NCBI RefSeq assembly: GCF_051954575.1
Contig: NZ_JBQCHP010000026.1
Coordinates: forward strand, 1-64,000
Source: Dyella_B sp035690825
GTDB lineage: Bacteria > Pseudomonadota > Gammaproteobacteria > Xanthomonadales > Rhodanobacteraceae
Direction of reading: 5' to 3'
DNA length: 64,000 nucleotides
Below are positions 1 through 7,241 of this stretch, in pieces (position 1 is the first letter of the stretch; the number at the start of each line of letters is the position of its first letter). Both the position numbers and the translations under genes were made by a program. The notes under the pieces are model-generated. The model saw nothing but the letters and a program-made list of their open reading frames with translations. It ran no database searches and was not told where the DNA came from.

Positions 1-104
1 ACTTAACCCCCCCACGGGTCTTTCCCCCAACACGGCCCCGCGGGTTTGGTGGGGGGGCGCTGGCCTTCTGGGCGTTCTTTAAACGCCGCGGGGCGCCGCC
101 GGGG

Positions 105-278
105 GGCCTTCTGCACGTCACCCCGTCATTTAAATTCAACATGTTGGGGCCGCACGGTATGCGCGCCTCGCGGCACCCCCGCGTCCCGACAGACAGCCAG
201 TCTGCCTCCGCCACTGGAGCACAGCGCGCCGCGCATACCGTGCGGTGACGGGTACGTGGAATAGATCAGAGCATCCTT
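105..278. repeat. imperfect direct repeat, copy 1, with internal inverted repeat
   Basis: This aligns over its whole length with 393-566. It contains a 5' arm at 151-170 whose first 15 bases are exactly complementary to 230-244, so the unit can fold into a long hairpin. Copy 1 has a G in the 5' arm and the matching C in the 3' arm where copy 2 has T and A. Confidence 0.75.
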
Positions 279-392
279 AAGGCAACACTGATCAAGTATC
301 GCCGTCGTCATGATGTCTGGAAGGCTCGCAGGGTGCGTTGCGTGGCGCAGGGCAGACTGGCCGTCTGTTCATGCCGCGCGGCGCAGCCTGCG

Positions 393-566
393 GGCCTTCT
401 GGACGTCACCCCGTCATTTAAATTCAAAATGTTGGGGCCGCACTGTATGCGCGCCTCGCCGCGTCCCAGCGTCTCGACGATGCGCCAGTCTGCCTTCGCC
501 ACTGGAACACAGCGAGGCGCGCATACAGTGCGGTGACGGGTGCGCAGAATAGATCAGAGCATCCTA
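393..566. repeat. imperfect direct repeat, copy 2, with perfect 20-bp inverted repeat
   Basis: This is the second copy of the 105-278 unit. Its arms at 439-458 and 513-532 are perfectly complementary over 20 bp with a 54-nt loop. It could be a small non-autonomous (MITE- or REP-like) element or a structured RNA. No transposase is nearby. Confidence 0.75.
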
Positions 567-615
567 ACGTTGGCGGGCTTATAGTCGGCCGGTCCCCAAC
601 CGCATGAGGCGAACC

Positions 616-2010
616 ATGGCCGATTTCCGCACCGAGCACGACAGCATGGGCGATTTGAAAGTACCCGCGGATGCGCTCTATGGCGCACAGACCCAGCGCG
701 CCATCGACAATTTCCCGATCTCCGGCCTGCATCTGCCGCGCGCCTTCATCCGCGCGCTGGGGCTGATCAAGGCCGCTGCCGCCGAGGCCAATCTCAAGCT
801 TGGGTATCTGAAGAAAGGGCAGGCGGCCGCCATTCGCAAGGCGGCGCTGGCGGTGGCCGAGGGCCAGCACGACGACCAGTTCCCAATCGACGTGTTCCAG
901 ACCGGCTCGGGCACCAGCACCAACATGAATGCCAACGAGGTGATCGCGCACGTTGCCAGCAAAGCCGGCAGCAAGGTGCATCCGAACGATCATGTGAACT
1001 ACGGGCAGAGTTCCAACGACGTGATCCCCACTGCCATCCACGTCAGCGCCACGCTGACCGCGCACGAGGAGTTGCTGCCGGCGCTGAAGCATCTCAAGCG
1101 CATCATCGACCGTCGCGCGCATGAATTGCGCAACGTACCCAAGACCGGGCGCACGCATCTGATGGACGCGATGCCGGTCACGTTCGGCCAGGAACTGTCG
1201 GGCTGGTCGGCGCAGGTCGAATCGGCCATCGAGCGCATCGGCGACAGCTTGAAGCGCATGCGGCAACTGCCACTGGGCGGCACTGCCGTCGGCACCGGCA
1301 TCAACGCCGATCCGAAATTCGGCCCCGCGGTGGCGCGTGAACTGAAGGCGCTTGCGGACGTGCGTTTCGAATCGGCGGTCAATTATTTCGAAGGCATGGC
1401 CGCGCAGGACGCCGCGGTGGAACTCTCCGGCCAGCTCAAGGCCCTGGCCGTGGCCCTGATGAAAATTGCCAACGACCTGCGCTGGATGAATTCCGGCCCG
1501 TTGGCGGGATTGGGCGAAATCGAATTGCCGGCGCTGCAACCGGGCTCGTCGATCATGCCGGGCAAGGTCAACCCGGTGATTCCGGAAGCCACCGCGATGG
1601 TTGCCGCACAGGTGATCGGCAACGATGCGGCGATCACCGTCGCTGGCCAGTCCGGCAATTTCCAGCTCAACGTGATGCTGCCGTTGATCGCCTACAACCT
1701 GCTGCAGTCGATCCATATTCTCGCCAACGTATCGCGGCTGCTGGCGGACAAAGCGATCGCCGGCTTCCGCGTGAATGCCGAGCGCGTGAACCAGGCGTTG
1801 GCGATGAACCCGATCCTGGTCACCGCGTTGAATCCGGTGATCGGCTACGAGAAGGGCGCGGCGATCGCCAAGCAGGCGTACAAGGAAAAGCGCCCGATCA
1901 TGGAGGTGGCGCTGGAGCAGTCAGGGCTTTCGAAGGAAGAGCTGAAGAAACTGTTGGACCCGCGTGCGCTGACCAAGGGCGGCATCCACGGCGGCGGTGG
2001 CGGAGGCTGA
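616..2010 (+). CDS. fumC: class II fumarate hydratase
   Basis: This is the iron-independent fumarase, which interconverts fumarate and L-malate in the TCA cycle as a cytosolic homotetramer. The 464-aa protein has the normal family length. The superfamily signature GSSIMPGKVNP is at residues 310-320 and the conserved catalytic-region His (GRTHLMDA) is at about 181. The ATG at 616 is preferred over the in-frame ATG at 604 because GAGG (606-609) sits six bases upstream and the N-terminus then matches FumC (FRTEHDSMGDLKVPAD). The extreme C-terminus is a run of glycines. It stands alone, converging on the lipoprotein operon across a REP-like inverted repeat. Confidence 0.97.
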   Translation: MADFRTEHDSMGDLKVPADALYGAQTQRAIDNFPISGLHLPRAFIRALGLIKAAAAEANLKLGYLKKGQAAAIRKAALAVAEGQHDDQFPIDVFQTGSGTSTNMNANEVIAHVASKAGSKVHPNDHVNYGQSSNDVIPTAIHVSATLTAHEELLPALKHLKRIIDRRAHELRNVPKTGRTHLMDAMPVTFGQELSGWSAQVESAIERIGDSLKRMRQLPLGGTAVGTGINADPKFGPAVARELKALADVRFESAVNYFEGMAAQDAAVELSGQLKALAVALMKIANDLRWMNSGPLAGLGEIELPALQPGSSIMPGKVNPVIPEATAMVAAQVIGNDAAITVAGQSGNFQLNVMLPLIAYNLLQSIHILANVSRLLADKAIAGFRVNAERVNQALAMNPILVTALNPVIGYEKGAAIAKQAYKEKRPIMEVALEQSGLSKEELKKLLDPRALTKGGIHGGGGGG

Positions 2011-2019
2011 CGTAGCTAG

Positions 2020-2091
2020 GTAGGTTGGGGCGCAAACCCCAACACCGCAATGCATGGGCATGGCGATGTTGGGGTTTGCACCCCAACCTAC
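2020..2091. repeat. REP-like inverted repeat between convergent genes
   Basis: Two 28-nt arms (2020-2047 and 2064-2091) are complementary with two mismatches, and each arm also contains a small TTGGGG/CCCCAA hairpin. It fills the gap between the fumC stop (2010) and the stop of the opposing lipoprotein gene (2093). The same sequence recurs at 47667-47740 and, split, at 11777-12022. It may act as a two-way terminator or mRNA 3'-end stabiliser. Confidence 0.85.
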
Positions 2092-2092
2092 G

Positions 2093-2656
2093 TCAGTCGT
2101 CGTTATCCTTCCTGCAATCCTCGACGTCGTCGCTCCCGACCACATTCCCGTAAGGCTTGAACGCCGGCAACGTCGCGGCGAGTTGATCCTGGCTTTGCTT
2201 GACCTTGCCAACGTCGTCGCAGATCTTCAGCGCCGCTTCTTTCAGTGGCTTCACCTTGGCGTCGATGTCCTGCTGGATCTTGTCGGGATTGCCGCTGGCC
2301 AGTCGCGTCACCACGCTCTTGGCGGCTTCTTCGCCGACCGCGGCGCCTGCTTTGCCGGTGGCGATGCCGTCGGTCAGGATAGCCATCGCGTTGCCGTAAT
2401 ACCCCTTGAGCGCTTCGCGCTGTGCAGGATCGACGGTGATCGGATGCTGCGCAATGCGCAGGTCGCCGTTGGCGGTGATGACCGCATCCGGCGCATGACT
2501 CATGCGCACGGTCACATCGCCGTTGCCCAGATGGATGCTGCCGTTGGACAGGCCGCCGATGTTGCTGTTGATGACTGTGATGTGGCCGTCCGAATGATCG
2601 CCGCAGGCGGCAAGCAGGCAACACAATGCGGCGACACCTATCCAGGAATGACGCAT
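2093..2656 (-). CDS. putative lipoprotein C of a tandem paralogous trio
   Basis: A 187-aa protein starting MRHSWIGVAA with a type II signal peptide and lipobox LLAAC (Cys18), so probably membrane-anchored by lipid. It shares blocks with its two upstream neighbours: an APDAxIxxxGDL segment at about residues 52-63 and a C-terminal QDQL...AFKPY segment ending in a DC pair. It is the most diverged of the three. The layout loosely resembles DUF2884/YggN proteins, but I cannot confirm this. The start is set by a GAGGGGG ribosome site; longer in-frame starts would bury the signal peptide. Last gene of the GntR/ABC operon, 11 nt after lipoprotein B. Function unknown. Confidence 0.75.
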   Translation of the reverse strand: MRHSWIGVAALCCLLAACGDHSDGHITVINSNIGGLSNGSIHLGNGDVTVRMSHAPDAVITANGDLRIAQHPITVDPAQREALKGYYGNAMAILTDGIATGKAGAAVGEEAAKSVVTRLASGNPDKIQQDIDAKVKPLKEAALKICDDVGKVKQSQDQLAATLPAFKPYGNVVGSDDVEDCRKDNDD

Positions 2657-2667
2657 GGCATGCCCCC

Positions 2668-3183
2668 TCAATCTTTCTCGCAGTCGGCGACGTATTTGCC
2701 AGTCATGATGTCGGCGTAGGGCTTGAACGCAGACAGCTGCGCGGCGAGCTGGTCCTGCACATTCCTGACGTTGGCCAGGTCCTGGCACATTTTCCGCGCG
2801 AGTGCCTTGATCTGGCCGGCGCCGGCCTCGGCGTGCTGGTCCTGTTCGGCTTTGGATTTGCCGTCGAAGCTATCCTTCAGCGCCTTGACGCCGATGCCGG
2901 CGCCGACCTTTCCCATTTCGGCGCCGGTCTGGTGCACGTCGTTGACGTTCTGGAAGTAGAGCATCAACAGGCCATGCTGCGCGGGCGTCACGGGCACGGT
3001 GGCGTCGCCGATCTGCAGGTTCCCGCTGGAGCCGACCAGTGCGTCGGGTGCGCCGTCAGCGTGCAAGGTCACGACGTTGTCCTTGAGCGTGATGCGACCG
3101 TTCGCCATGGCGGTGTCGGACACATCGCAGGCGCTGATGGCGGCGCACAATGCGAGCAGCGTGATCACCCGTGGATAATTCAT
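2668..3183 (-). CDS. putative lipoprotein B of a tandem paralogous trio
   Basis: A 171-aa protein with signal peptide MNYPRVITLLALCAAISAC and lipobox ISAC (Cys19). The mature part carries the family blocks GAPDALVGSSGNLQIG and TPAQHGLLMLYFQNV, then a helical Ala/Gly/Lys-rich region, then VQDQLAAQLSAFKPY near the C-terminus. It is closest to lipoprotein A. AGAGGGG lies upstream of the chosen ATG. It follows lipoprotein A after 53 nt and precedes C by 11 nt, so the trio looks like a tandem duplication within one operon. No enzymatic motif is visible; possibly DUF2884/YggN-like at low confidence. Confidence 0.75.
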   Translation of the reverse strand: MNYPRVITLLALCAAISACDVSDTAMANGRITLKDNVVTLHADGAPDALVGSSGNLQIGDATVPVTPAQHGLLMLYFQNVNDVHQTGAEMGKVGAGIGVKALKDSFDGKSKAEQDQHAEAGAGQIKALARKMCQDLANVRNVQDQLAAQLSAFKPYADIMTGKYVADCEKD

Positions 3184-3236
3184 GATGCATCGTCCCCTCT
3201 TGCGGATCATGTGGTTGGAAAGTATTGCGTGATGAA

Positions 3237-3710
3237 TCAGTGTTTCCCGCAATCGTCGCTGCCGAAGATGTTTGCGTACGGCAAGAAGGCGGGCATCTGC
3301 GTTACAAGTTGATCCTGCACAGCCTTCAGGCTGGCTTCGTCCTGGCATGTGGAGTGCTTATTTCCGGATGGCTGCTGGCCGGGATCGAGCTTTCCATCAT
3401 GCTCGGCCGTTTCTTTATTGGTTGCTTCTTCAGCCTTGCTCATGGCCGTGCTGCGTTCGCGGATGTCCTCCACGTGTTGGTAGTACAGCATCAGCAGACC
3501 CCGCTGCGGCGCCGTGACCGGCACTGCCTTGCCTTTGATGTTGAAGTCGCCCGCGGATGAGATCGAGGCGTCCGGCGTACCGCTGACATGCAAGGTCAGC
3601 TGATTGCCGATCATGATGATCTTGCCGTTCATGAAGTAGAAGTCCGGCATGCCACAGGCGGCGAGCGTTGCGCTCAAGGCCAACAGCATGATCATGCTTC
3701 GGTGTTTCAT
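3237..3710 (-). CDS. putative lipoprotein A of a tandem paralogous trio
   Basis: A 157-aa protein with signal peptide MKHRSMIMLLALSATLAAC (lipobox Cys19). It shares GTPDASISSAGDFNIKG, TAPQRGLLMLYYQHV and VQDQLVTQMPAFLPY with the two genes downstream. Its middle region is shorter and rich in Gln/Lys/Asp. A longer open frame runs upstream to 4709, but that part is antisense-frame shadow of the permease; the lipoprotein signal fixes the start at 3710. It lies 47 nt after the permease gene, so the lipoproteins probably work with, or respond to the same stress as, the ABC transporter. Function unknown. Confidence 0.75.
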   Translation of the reverse strand: MKHRSMIMLLALSATLAACGMPDFYFMNGKIIMIGNQLTLHVSGTPDASISSAGDFNIKGKAVPVTAPQRGLLMLYYQHVEDIRERSTAMSKAEEATNKETAEHDGKLDPGQQPSGNKHSTCQDEASLKAVQDQLVTQMPAFLPYANIFGSDDCGKH

Positions 3711-3757
3711 GAGGTATCCCCTTGCAAATCGTGCGATGGACGTGCAACCCGGCTTTT

Positions 3758-4729
3758 TCAGCTGTCGTCGCGCCAGCGGCGGAACCATACGGCGCCGGCG
3801 AGCATCGCGATACCTGCGGCGGCACCGATCCACACATCCGGCTTGGCCAGCACGGCGTAGGAGGCGGGCAGGCTGAGGAAGTGGTTGAAGCTCTCCGGGT
3901 TGTCGCTCAAGTGGTTGAAGGTACTGTCCCGCAACCAGCCGCCCGGGAACACGCTGAACAGCACGCGCGCCACGATTTCGCGCCAGTACCAGCTGCTCTT
4001 GAATCCGGCCGAGCCGAGCAGGTTGAACCAGCTGATCATCACGCCCAAGGCCACCGGAATCACCACCGCCCACAGGAACGGTTTGGCACGCGCCCAGGAA
4101 GAGCACAGCATCAGCCAGCCCACGGTCGGCAACGCCCACAGGAGATACAGCGGAATGCTGGCGATCAGGAAGCCGACCACCTGGAACGGATGGGCCAGCA
4201 CCAGCAGCGACCACACGCCTACGCCGTGGAACGACAGCGCGATGGCGAACATCAGCAGCATGGCGATGCCGGTGAGCACGCCGCAGATCACCACCGCGAT
4301 CGGCGCGATCAGCACGGCCGCGATGACCTTCGACAGCACGGTGGCCGAGTCGGAGATCGGCAGCGATTTCCAGAACAGGATGCTGCGGTCGCGCCGATCG
4401 TCGTACAGCGCACCAAGGCAGTAGAAAAACACCACGAAGGCGAACACCACGCTGATCAATCCGCTGGACGACAGCATCGCCAGATCGAGGGCGGACCCCA
4501 CCTCCTGCAGTTGATGCGCATCCAGCGAATGGATCTTGGCGGCCAGATCCTGGCCTTCCAGCGGACCGAAATGGAAGCCGTTGCGGGAGCCGAACACTTC
4601 TCCGCCGATGATGCCCATCAGGTTCAACACCAGAAACACGATTCCCGTGATCACCGGCGCCCAGATAAAGCCGCCGCGATGCTCCCAGAACTCGCGTCTG
4701 ATCAGCCAATAAAGCGTTTTCGCGTTCAT
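3758..4729 (-). CDS. ABC-2 type transporter permease
   Basis: A 323-aa integral membrane protein with about six to seven hydrophobic segments: one near residues 22-42, a cluster through the middle (about 105-240), and a last one near 295-315 before a basic tail. A DDRRDRSILFWKSLPIS loop follows the third segment, as in ABC-2/YtrC-type permeases. The start codon overlaps the stop of the ATPase gene (ATGA at 4726-4729), so translation is probably coupled and the two products form one transporter. The substrate is unknown. YtrA-regulated transporters in other bacteria respond to envelope stress or peptide antibiotics, which is an analogy only. Confidence 0.88.
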   Translation of the reverse strand: MNAKTLYWLIRREFWEHRGGFIWAPVITGIVFLVLNLMGIIGGEVFGSRNGFHFGPLEGQDLAAKIHSLDAHQLQEVGSALDLAMLSSSGLISVVFAFVVFFYCLGALYDDRRDRSILFWKSLPISDSATVLSKVIAAVLIAPIAVVICGVLTGIAMLLMFAIALSFHGVGVWSLLVLAHPFQVVGFLIASIPLYLLWALPTVGWLMLCSSWARAKPFLWAVVIPVALGVMISWFNLLGSAGFKSSWYWREIVARVLFSVFPGGWLRDSTFNHLSDNPESFNHFLSLPASYAVLAKPDVWIGAAAGIAMLAGAVWFRRWRDDS

Positions 4730-5583
4730 GCGTAGGTCCCCTTCATGGTGGCGACGAACAAATCGCTGACCGAAGGCCGGCGGATTTCCCCCAAGGTCTT
4801 CAGCTGCGCCTGGTCGACGCCGTCGAACAGGAAGATGCTCTTGCCGAATACCTGGCGCTCGTCCAGCGGTTTCAACTGGCGTGCGGTGGCGGCCATGTCA
4901 GCGCTGACCATCACTTCGGCGAAGCGCTCGCCCATCGCTTCCATATCGGTATTGAGCACGATCCGCCCGTCGCGGATGAACATCAGATCGGTAAGGATGT
5001 GCTCGATCTCTTCCACCTGATGGGTGGTGACGATGATCGTCTTGTTCTCGTCGAAATAATCTTCCAGGAGGTTCTGGTAGAACTGTTTGCGATAGAGAAT
5101 GTCCAGGCCCAGCGTGGGTTCGTCCAGCACCAAGAGCTTGGCGTCGATCGCCATCACCAGCGCCAGGTGCAACTGCACGATCATGCCCTTGGACATCTGC
5201 CGCACGCGCTGATTTGAAGTGAGCTTGGTGCGCGCCAGGAATGCTTCGCACTTGGCGCGGTTGAAGCGCGGGTGGATGTTGGCGACGAAGTCGATCGCCT
5301 CGTGCACGCGGATCCAGCGCGGCAATACTGCCACGTCGGCGATGAAGCACACTTCTTCCATCAGCTTGTCGCGCTGCGTGCGCGGATCCAGCCCCAGCAC
5401 GTTGAGCTGTCCCTGGAAATCGGTCAGGCCCAGGATCGCCTTCAGCGCGGTGGTCTTGCCGGCGCCATTGGGGCCTATGAGGCCTACGATGCGGCCGGCC
5501 GGAATCTGGAAGTTCACGTTGTCCAGCGCAAGCGTGTTCTTGTAGCGCTTGCTCAGGCCATTGGCGGTGACGACCGCATTCAT
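4726..5583 (-). CDS. ABC transporter ATP-binding protein
   Basis: A 285-aa nucleotide-binding subunit. Walker A GPNGAGKT is at residues 37-44, Walker B is LLVLDEP, followed by TLGLD. The signature motif is degenerate (MSKGM instead of LSGGQ), which is common in YtrB-like ATPases. The H-loop is in TTHQVEE. The start at 5583 overlaps the gntR stop by ATGA. The extra 30 residues of the longer frame have no family counterpart. It pairs with the following ABC-2 permease and is co-regulated by the preceding GntR protein. Confidence 0.93.
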   Translation of the reverse strand: MNAVVTANGLSKRYKNTLALDNVNFQIPAGRIVGLIGPNGAGKTTALKAILGLTDFQGQLNVLGLDPRTQRDKLMEEVCFIADVAVLPRWIRVHEAIDFVANIHPRFNRAKCEAFLARTKLTSNQRVRQMSKGMIVQLHLALVMAIDAKLLVLDEPTLGLDILYRKQFYQNLLEDYFDENKTIIVTTHQVEEIEHILTDLMFIRDGRIVLNTDMEAMGERFAEVMVSADMAATARQLKPLDERQVFGKSIFLFDGVDQAQLKTLGEIRRPSVSDLFVATMKGTYA

Positions 5584-5954
5584 GGTTGATTCTCCGTATC
5601 GCCCGGCGCTTCGCGCAGCAGGGTTTTCAGGTCCAGCCCCAGGCGCTGCAAGCGTGCGTACAGCGCCGGCCATTCTTCGCGCAAGAAGCGCTCGCGTTCG
5701 GATTTGAGCAGCGCCTCGCGCGCTCCGTCGGTGACGAACATGCCCAACCCCCTCCTTTTTTCTACCAGTTGGTCGTCGACCAGTTCCTGGTACGCCTTGG
5801 AAACGGTGAGCGGATTGATCTGGAAATCCGCTGCAACCTGGCGTACTGACGGCAGCGGGTCGCCCTCGTTCAAGGCGCCGTCCAGGATCATCGCCACTAC
5901 GCGTTCGCGTAGCTGGCGATAGATCGGGACGCTGTCGTTCCAGGTAATGGCCAT
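5580..5954 (-). CDS. GntR-family regulator, YtrA subfamily
   Basis: A 124-aa DNA-binding protein with an N-terminal winged helix-turn-helix (PIYRQLRERVV...GDPLPSVRQVAADFQINPLTVSKAYQELV) and a short C-terminal helical tail of about 45 residues instead of a large effector domain. That size and its position directly before an ABC transporter are the marks of the YtrA subfamily. The start at 5954 has AAGGAA upstream and gives the usual short N-terminus; an earlier ATG (5996) lies inside the preceding gene. It probably represses its own operon through the palindrome at 6310-6333. Confidence 0.92.
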   Translation of the reverse strand: MAITWNDSVPIYRQLRERVVAMILDGALNEGDPLPSVRQVAADFQINPLTVSKAYQELVDDQLVEKRRGLGMFVTDGAREALLKSERERFLREEWPALYARLQRLGLDLKTLLREAPGDTENQP

Positions 5955-5958
5955 GGAG

Positions 5959-6279
5959 TTATTCCTTGCTGATGCGTGCGAGCTTGGTCGAGCCAAACGA
6001 ATAGTAGGGCATGGTCAGCTGCGCCCCGAGCAAGCTCGCGCCGCTTTCGGCGCGCGTGGCCAACGGCGAATTGGCGATCGTCAGGCTGGCCGTGGTCAGC
6101 ATGGCGGCGGCGCGCTGGTCTTCGGCGCTGGGACGTACCACCACGCCCGGCAGGCTGATGACCTTCATGCCGTTGATTTCGGTGGCGGGGGCCTTGTGGG
6201 TGGTGGGGCTCAGGGCGATCAGGCTGACCGTGGTGAACAGAACCGCGGCGGTGATGGCGATCGGGTTCGGCGCTTTCAT
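5959..6279 (-). CDS. small exported or membrane-anchored protein, first gene of the operon
   Basis: A 106-aa protein with an N-terminal hydrophobic segment (residues about 8-24, ending SLIALSP) and a short polar remainder (GMKVISLPGVVVRPS...). It has an excellent ribosome site (AAGGAG eight to nine bases upstream). I do not recognise a family. It lies just 4 nt before the gntR start and directly after the palindromic promoter, so it belongs to the transporter operon and may be an envelope accessory protein. The hydrophobic segment could be a cleaved signal or a membrane anchor. Confidence 0.75.
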   Translation of the reverse strand: MKAPNPIAITAAVLFTTVSLIALSPTTHKAPATEINGMKVISLPGVVVRPSAEDQRAAAMLTTASLTIANSPLATRAESGASLLGAQLTMPYYSFGSTKLARISKE

Positions 6280-6309
6280 GTCGGCTCTCCTTTAGTGATG
6301 TCGTGGACC

Positions 6310-6350
6310 GGTGTTGTAGTGAACTATAACACCATCTTTCGAACCGTCAA
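6310..6350 (-). promoter_or_regulatory. promoter with overlapping palindromic operator for the GntR/ABC/lipoprotein operon
   Basis: On the minus strand, TTGACG (6345-6350) and TATAGT (6323-6328) are 16 nt apart. A 24-nt palindrome at 6310-6333, with half-sites GGTGTT.TAGT, covers the -10 hexamer. Such a placement fits repression by the operon's own YtrA-type GntR protein. The motif is seen; the binding protein is inferred. Confidence 0.7.
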
Positions 6351-6547
6351 GGACGGCTTGCTATGACTGATGGCCTAGGGGCGGGGAGGGTTGGTTTTCA
6401 GCAGTCCTTTGGCCGGGAAAAGCATGCGCGGCGGACCGCCGGCAGGACAGCGGACGACGTCAGGCCATGCGGTTGACAGCCGTCACCCTGGGGCCTGGGA
6501 GTGTCAGTCGCGCTAAACTCGCCGATTCCTTCGAGGAGACCCGACAC

Positions 6548-6850
6548 ATGTGGTACTGCATCACCGGCACGGATCACCCTGAATCGCTGGAACGCCGCAT
6601 GGCCGCCCGCCCAGCCCACTTGGCGCGCCTGCAGCAACTGCAAGCGGAAGGACGGCTACTGCTGGCGGGGCCGTTTCCCGCGATCGATGCCCAACAGCCC
6701 GGCCTGGCTGGTTTTACCGGCAGCCTGATCGTGGCGGAATTCTCTTCGCTGGCCGAGGCCGAGCGATGGGCCGGGGCCGACCCCTATGTCGATGCTGGCG
6801 TGTACGCCAACGTAAGCGTCAAACCGTTCCTCAAGGCGCTGCCGGCATGA
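6548..6850 (+). CDS. YciI family protein
   Basis: A 100-aa protein of the YciI-like ferredoxin-fold family: N-terminal MWYCITGTDHPESLERR, central AEGRLLLAGPFPA and C-terminal DPYVDAGVYANVSVKPF. YciI proteins are small cytosolic dimers with a conserved His-Asp pair and largely unknown reactions. GAGGAGA 8-15 bases upstream supports this ATG rather than the one at 6467. Its stop overlaps the start of the BolA gene (ATGA), so the two are coupled, a common pairing in gammaproteobacteria. Confidence 0.9.
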   Translation: MWYCITGTDHPESLERRMAARPAHLARLQQLQAEGRLLLAGPFPAIDAQQPGLAGFTGSLIVAEFSSLAEAERWAGADPYVDAGVYANVSVKPFLKALPA

Positions 6851-7107
6851 GCGCAGCGATGGTCGAGGAAATCCGCCGCCGCCTGGCCGAGGCGCTGCAG
6901 CCGGTCGAGCTGGAGGTGGTGGACGAAGGCTACAAGCACGTCGGCCACGCCAACGAGGGCAAGGGACACTTTCACGTGCGCGTGGTGAGCGCGGCCTTCG
7001 CCGGCCAGTTGCCGATCAAGCGGCACCGGCTGGTGTACGCGGCGCTGGGCGAGCTGATGGACCAGGGCATCCACGCGCTGTCGATCGACGCCAAGGCGCC
7101 GGAATGA
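6847..7107 (+). CDS. bolA: BolA family protein
   Basis: An 86-aa BolA/IbaG-type protein. Such proteins bind monothiol glutaredoxins and share [2Fe-2S] clusters; some act as stress-responsive regulators. The BolA fold signature is clear: GHANEGKGHFHVRVVS followed by RHRLVYAALGELMDQGIHALSI. The His residues used for cluster binding in the family are present (HFHV and KRH). The start overlaps the YciI stop by ATGA. Confidence 0.92.
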   Translation: MSAAMVEEIRRRLAEALQPVELEVVDEGYKHVGHANEGKGHFHVRVVSAAFAGQLPIKRHRLVYAALGELMDQGIHALSIDAKAPE

Positions 7108-7241
7108 ATCGGATCAAGCGCTTGCATCGCACTTTTCGCCTTGCCTGATCGTTCCTTATGCATTGCGGCGCTGTCCCGCGTTTGGCACAGTGACCCGTCG
7201 CCCGCGCCAGCGGGCCATCACCTTCGAGCATCTGAATCTGC

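Larger units (their letters stand above)
1..615. other. non-coding region upstream of fumC with two repeat copies
   Basis: I see no convincing gene here: short open frames on both strands are low-complexity and lack ribosome sites. The region holds two diverged copies of a repeat of about 174 bp (about 105-278 and 393-566). A C/G-rich stretch at 45-105 may be a decayed remnant of a third copy. A TATAGT hexamer at 580-585 could be the -10 of a fumC promoter, but no matching -35 is visible. Confidence 0.6.

Noticed and set aside
424..1716. 430-aa open frame antisense to fumC
   Set aside because: It lies fully over fumC on the other strand, is His/Arg/Gln-rich as GC-rich shadow frames are, and resembles no family.
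3711..4709. 490-aa fusion protein ending in lipoprotein A
   Set aside because: The upstream part is an alternative frame of the permease gene; the lipoprotein signal peptide and 47-nt gap mark the true start at 3710.
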